This document shows positions 6,301-7,906 of a stretch of 7,906 nt of DNA, piece by piece; position 1 is the first letter of the stretch, and every line of letters starts with the position of its first letter. The DNA is taken from assembly GCA_050260275.1 (NCBI GenBank), contig JBLNBX010000151.1:1-7906 (forward strand), in the 5' to 3' direction. The stretch comes from DATMXS01 sp050260275. GTDB taxonomy: Bacteria > Acidobacteriota > Terriglobia > Bryobacterales > Bryobacteraceae. A model generated the notes under the pieces. That model worked only from the letters and a program-made list of their open reading frames with translations, made no database searches and was not told the DNA's origin. The position numbers and the translations under genes were made by a program.

Positions 6301-6472
6301 CCGGGCCCAGCCCGGGCGCGCGGGTGATTATCAACACCTGGTTGGGTGTGATGTCCGGAACGGCGTCTATGGGAAGCCTCTGAAGGCTCCGGATGCCGGT
6401 GCCTATGGCGAGGCACGTGAGTACGATGACAAGAAACCTGTATTTCAGCGAGAGCTCGATGATGCGGTGCAT
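3386..6472 (-). CDS. czcA: CzcA-type heavy-metal RND efflux pump, inner-membrane subunit
   Basis: The 1028-residue protein is full length for the HME-RND family, proton-driven pumps that export metal cations. TM1 lies near 12-29. A first periplasmic porter region contains GPITTGLGEIYQFEV and YGGELKTYEVQID. TM2-TM6 fall near 341-356, 361-381, 390-412, 437-458 and 469-493, and TM7 near 527-545. A second porter region precedes TM8-TM12 (about 864-1016). TM4 carries DFG(395-397)..VDG(400-402)..EN(408-409). D395, D401 and E408 correspond to the proton-relay residues D402, D408 and E415 of Cupriavidus CzcA, and CusA-type copper pumps lack the first Asp. Of the CusA methionine triad only one position is Met (M612); the others are E663 and I729 in my alignment. 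This favours divalent cations, although the exact metal is open. The start follows the czcB stop by one base, with GGGGA 8 nt upstream inside czcB, so translation is probably coupled. Confidence 0.95.
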   Translation of the reverse strand: MHRIIELSLKYRFLVIVLTCLAIGTGIRSLQRLPIDAVPDITPNQVLIITRAPGLGPVEVERFITFPVETAMSGLPGVESIRSLSRFGLSSVTVFFDEDMDTYFCRRLVMERLPQASEMIPAGFGAPEMGPITTGLGEIYQFEVKGPGYSAMELRSILEWDIAFKLRSVPGVVEVNTYGGELKTYEVQIDANKLTSYGLSLDQVISALEKNNFAAGGAYIEHNQEQQVIRGEALIEGISDIENIVLGAGRSGAPIYIKNIASVNFAPRVRQGAVTRDGRGEVVTGVVMMLMGENSRVVAGRVKDKLEEIRKSLPPGVTIDPYYDRTELVQNTIGTVSKNLLEGGILVVAVLLFLLGNIRGGLIVAAAIPLSMLVAFTGMVYSGISGNLMSLGAIDFGLIVDGSVVLIENAVRKISEKRGGKPRDTVTAIIEAGREVARPVVFAVGIIIIVYLPILALEGVEGKMFRPMAMTVIFALAAALVLSLTLMPVLASFAFRKGVREHETFIMRAARRAYKPLLLRALDHPVAVAATAAVLFVTSAALALRMGAEFIPRLDEGAIAISAWRLPSVSLTDSIKSTTLIEKTLKSHPEIATIVSRTGQAEIPTDPMGIEMSDVYLILKPRDQWPDGESREEFIAKIDKELRENVPGHMFGYSQPIELRVQEIIAGARSDLAIQLYGEDLDVLKQKADEIAAVVSKVPGAFDTKAEQIAGLPYLRIRIDRAAIARYGINASQVLDVVEAMGGKVVGEVMEGQRRFALQVRFRQEDRSDIESIRNLKVADPQGRLIPLSQLASISVEQGPAQISRENIHRRISVEANVRGRDLARFVADARRAVEQNVKLPPGYWIEWGGQFENFERATARLGIVVPLALFLIFVLLYTAFNSARLALLIFVNVPMAATGGILALLLRGMPFSISAAVGFIALFGVAVLNGVVLVSYINQVRTKGASVREAALRGAEVRLRPVLMTALVASLGFLPMALSTGAGAEVQRPLATVVIGGLITSTLLTLLVLPAIYGWFAGERAETEAEV

Positions 6473-6473
6473 C

Positions 6474-7736
6474 TTACTCGTCCCCGCCGATCTGCGAACT
6501 GAGCATCGTAGACTTCAGGAAGAAGCTGCCGTGGGTAGCCACTGTCTCTCCCTCGCGGAGGCCGCTATTGACCTCTACCCAGCGGCCGCCTGTAGCCCCG
6601 AGCTCGACGTCGCGGGGTTCGAACTCGTTTTCTGAGACACGAACGAAGGCAACCGGGCGTCCGTTCACCTGCTGGATCGCCTCGGCGGGCACGACCAGCG
6701 CCTTGTGCTCCTGCGCCGCCGGCAACTCGACCGTTACGAACATGTCGAGTTTGAGTTGCTGGTTCGGATTGGGAACCTCGCAGCGCACTTTCGCAGTTCG
6801 TGTGGCGGGGTCGAGAAAGTCGCTTATGTAGGTGATCTTGCCGAGGAACGTAGCACCCGGATAGGAGTCGGTTACGATGCGCGCCTGCCGGCCCACGGCA
6901 AGCGAGGCAATGTCCTTCTCGTAAACGTCGGCGAGAACCCAGGTGGTCGAAAGATCCGCCAGGACAAATGCCTCGTCCTCGGGGCCGAACGTCTCCCCCG
7001 CGGCCACATTAGATTTGATCACGATGCCGTCGAACGGCGCCGTCATGCTGGAATGGGATGCCTCGCGGTGCGATCCCGCGCCCTCGCGTGTGTTGATTGC
7101 CTGTATGTGCTGCTCGGTGAGTCCGAAGCGGTGCAGTTTCTCCTCTGTCCTCGCGAGGTCGGCCGTCTGGCTTTCGATGGCGGCAGTCGCGTTCTGGTAT
7201 TCGGCGTTCCGCCTGTCGTACTCGGCCTGAGCGAGGGCGCCCAGCTTAACGAGCACCCCGGCGCGCTCCAGAGCACGCCGCGCGACCTCCGCTTCAGCTT
7301 TGGCTTTGTTCAGCGCGGCAGCCGCGACGCTATATGATCCGATCGTTTCCCCGAGTTCAGCGTTGTCATAGACGAGTAGGACCTGGCCGGCGCGGACGCG
7401 ATCGCCCTGGCGCACGTTCACCTTTTCGATGCGGCCATGAGCGATGGGCCGCAGGTGTGCGAGGCGCGTCTCGTTTGGGCTGACCACGCCAGTAGCCTGG
7501 ATCGTCCGCTCCACCGGACGTATCTGGGCGCGCTCGAATTGCATCCCGATGTTACGCTGCGCGGCGGCTTCGATGCGGACGCGCCCGTCGGCAGTCTCTT
7601 CGGCAGCAGTTTCCGGAGGGCTGGAATCCGGCTTTTCGCCGGAACCAGAGAGCGCTCCGATGACGAGCGCGCCCGACGCCACGCCAAGGACGAATACCGC
7701 GGTGAGTTTCCAATTGCCTCCAAATCGATCTGTCAT
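6474..7736 (-). CDS. czcB: CzcB/CusB-type periplasmic adaptor (membrane fusion protein)
   Basis: This 420-residue protein links the inner-membrane pump to the outer-membrane channel. A hydrophobic segment at 11-29 is an export signal or membrane anchor; no lipobox Cys is present. Residues 90-125 (GRIEKVNVRQGDRVRAGQVL) and 228-250 (TAPFDGIVIKSNVAAGE) form the two halves of the barrel-sandwich (lipoyl-like) domain. The stretch between them, about 130-215, is the alpha-helical hairpin, rich in Ala, Glu and Arg, that meets the channel. A beta-barrel follows (255-335, with ISDFLDPATRTAKVRCEVPN) and a membrane-proximal domain (340-415). The His-rich metal-binding N-terminus of Cupriavidus CzcB is absent, as is a Cus-type Met cluster. 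AAGGAG lies 5 nt before the ATG. The stop TAA is one base from the czcA start. Confidence 0.93.
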   Translation of the reverse strand: MTDRFGGNWKLTAVFVLGVASGALVIGALSGSGEKPDSSPPETAAEETADGRVRIEAAAQRNIGMQFERAQIRPVERTIQATGVVSPNETRLAHLRPIAHGRIEKVNVRQGDRVRAGQVLLVYDNAELGETIGSYSVAAAALNKAKAEAEVARRALERAGVLVKLGALAQAEYDRRNAEYQNATAAIESQTADLARTEEKLHRFGLTEQHIQAINTREGAGSHREASHSSMTAPFDGIVIKSNVAAGETFGPEDEAFVLADLSTTWVLADVYEKDIASLAVGRQARIVTDSYPGATFLGKITYISDFLDPATRTAKVRCEVPNPNQQLKLDMFVTVELPAAQEHKALVVPAEAIQQVNGRPVAFVRVSENEFEPRDVELGATGGRWVEVNSGLREGETVATHGSFFLKSTMLSSQIGGDE

Positions 7737-7741
7737 CGGTG

Positions 7742-7747
7742 CTCCTT
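7742..7747 (-). promoter_or_regulatory. Ribosome binding site of czcB, overlapping the czcC stop
   Basis: On the minus strand TAAGGAG joins the czcC stop codon TAA to a perfect AAGGAG, 5 bases before the czcB ATG. Ribosomes finishing czcC would arrive on the czcB start site, supporting a single transcript and coupled translation. Confidence 0.8.
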
Positions 7748-7906
7748 AGAAAACGGGTTCTCCGGCCGCGCGCTCGAGTTCGATCGCGGCCAGGTTGGCC
7801 TCGAGCAGAAGGTCCGTACACTGGCGCTGGACTTCGATAAGTCGGCGCTGCTCGTTGAGGACATCCATCAGGCGGATCTCGCCAAGGTCGTAAGCAGCGC
7901 GCAGTA
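7746..7906 (-). CDS. czcC: CzcC-like outer-membrane efflux channel, C-terminal fragment
   Basis: Only the last 52 residues and the TAA stop are inside the window; the gene continues beyond the right edge. The visible part begins LRAAYDLGEIRLMDVLNEQR, the conserved end of the second periplasmic helical repeat in TolC/OEP-family channels (pattern AY..GEI...DVL..QR.L). It continues as the long terminal helix (IEVQRQ, then LEANLAAIELERAAG). Trimers of such proteins form the outer-membrane duct of CzcCBA pumps. The position just upstream of czcB and czcA, with the stop overlapping the czcB ribosome binding site, fits the usual C-B-A order. The signal peptide, promoter and any metal-responsive regulator would lie outside the window. 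Confidence 0.88.
   Translation of the reverse strand, partial: LRAAYDLGEIRLMDVLNEQRRLIEVQRQCTDLLLEANLAAIELERAAGEPVF

Noticed and set aside
5807..6502. Long plus-strand open frame (231 codons) opposite the start of czcA
   Set aside because: Opposite a full-length, clearly conserved pump gene; long antisense frames are common in GC-rich coding DNA, and the predicted peptide matches no known family.

Overview
The window comes from a GC-rich Gram-negative bacterium. The evidence is a tripartite RND metal-efflux operon with an outer-membrane component, high GC at third codon positions, and clear Shine-Dalgarno sites. The style of the hybrid histidine kinase and of the CzcC-like tail reminds me of Acidobacteriota (Solibacter-like) or Deltaproteobacteria. 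That placement is an impression, not a proof.

Layout, left to right. Positions 1-1184 (+) hold the C-terminal part of a hybrid sensor histidine kinase: the end of a probable PAS domain, then HisKA, HATPase and receiver domains; its N-terminus lies outside the window. A 394-bp gap without a convincing gene follows. At 1579-2001 (-) is a small basic orphan protein with a good ribosome binding site; a 12-bp perfect palindrome overlaps that site. The 656 bp between this gene and the next, divergent gene contain no gene I can support. They do carry an unusual density of structure: several short dyads, a 37-nt uninterrupted alternating purine-pyrimidine tract, and two neighbouring sets of mutually exclusive hairpins. 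At 2658-3254 (+) is a maltose/galactoside O-acetyltransferase-family enzyme. Converging on it from the right is an operon on the minus strand in the order czcC (7746 to beyond 7906, partial), czcB (6474-7736), czcA (3386-6472).

The three czc genes form one machine. CzcA is the proton-driven inner-membrane pump, CzcB the periplasmic adaptor and CzcC the outer-membrane channel. They are packed tightly: the CzcB ribosome binding site overlaps the czcC stop codon, and only one base separates the czcB stop from the czcA start. The TM4 motif and a mostly missing Cus-type methionine triad point to divalent cations (Co, Zn, Cd, Ni class) rather than Cu(I)/Ag(I). No metal-responsive regulator is visible.

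The coding genes belong to well-known families. The least explained parts are the orphan protein with its palindrome and the structured spacer between 2024 and 2657. I see no CRISPR array, tRNA, rRNA, insertion sequence or complete new defence or biosynthetic system.
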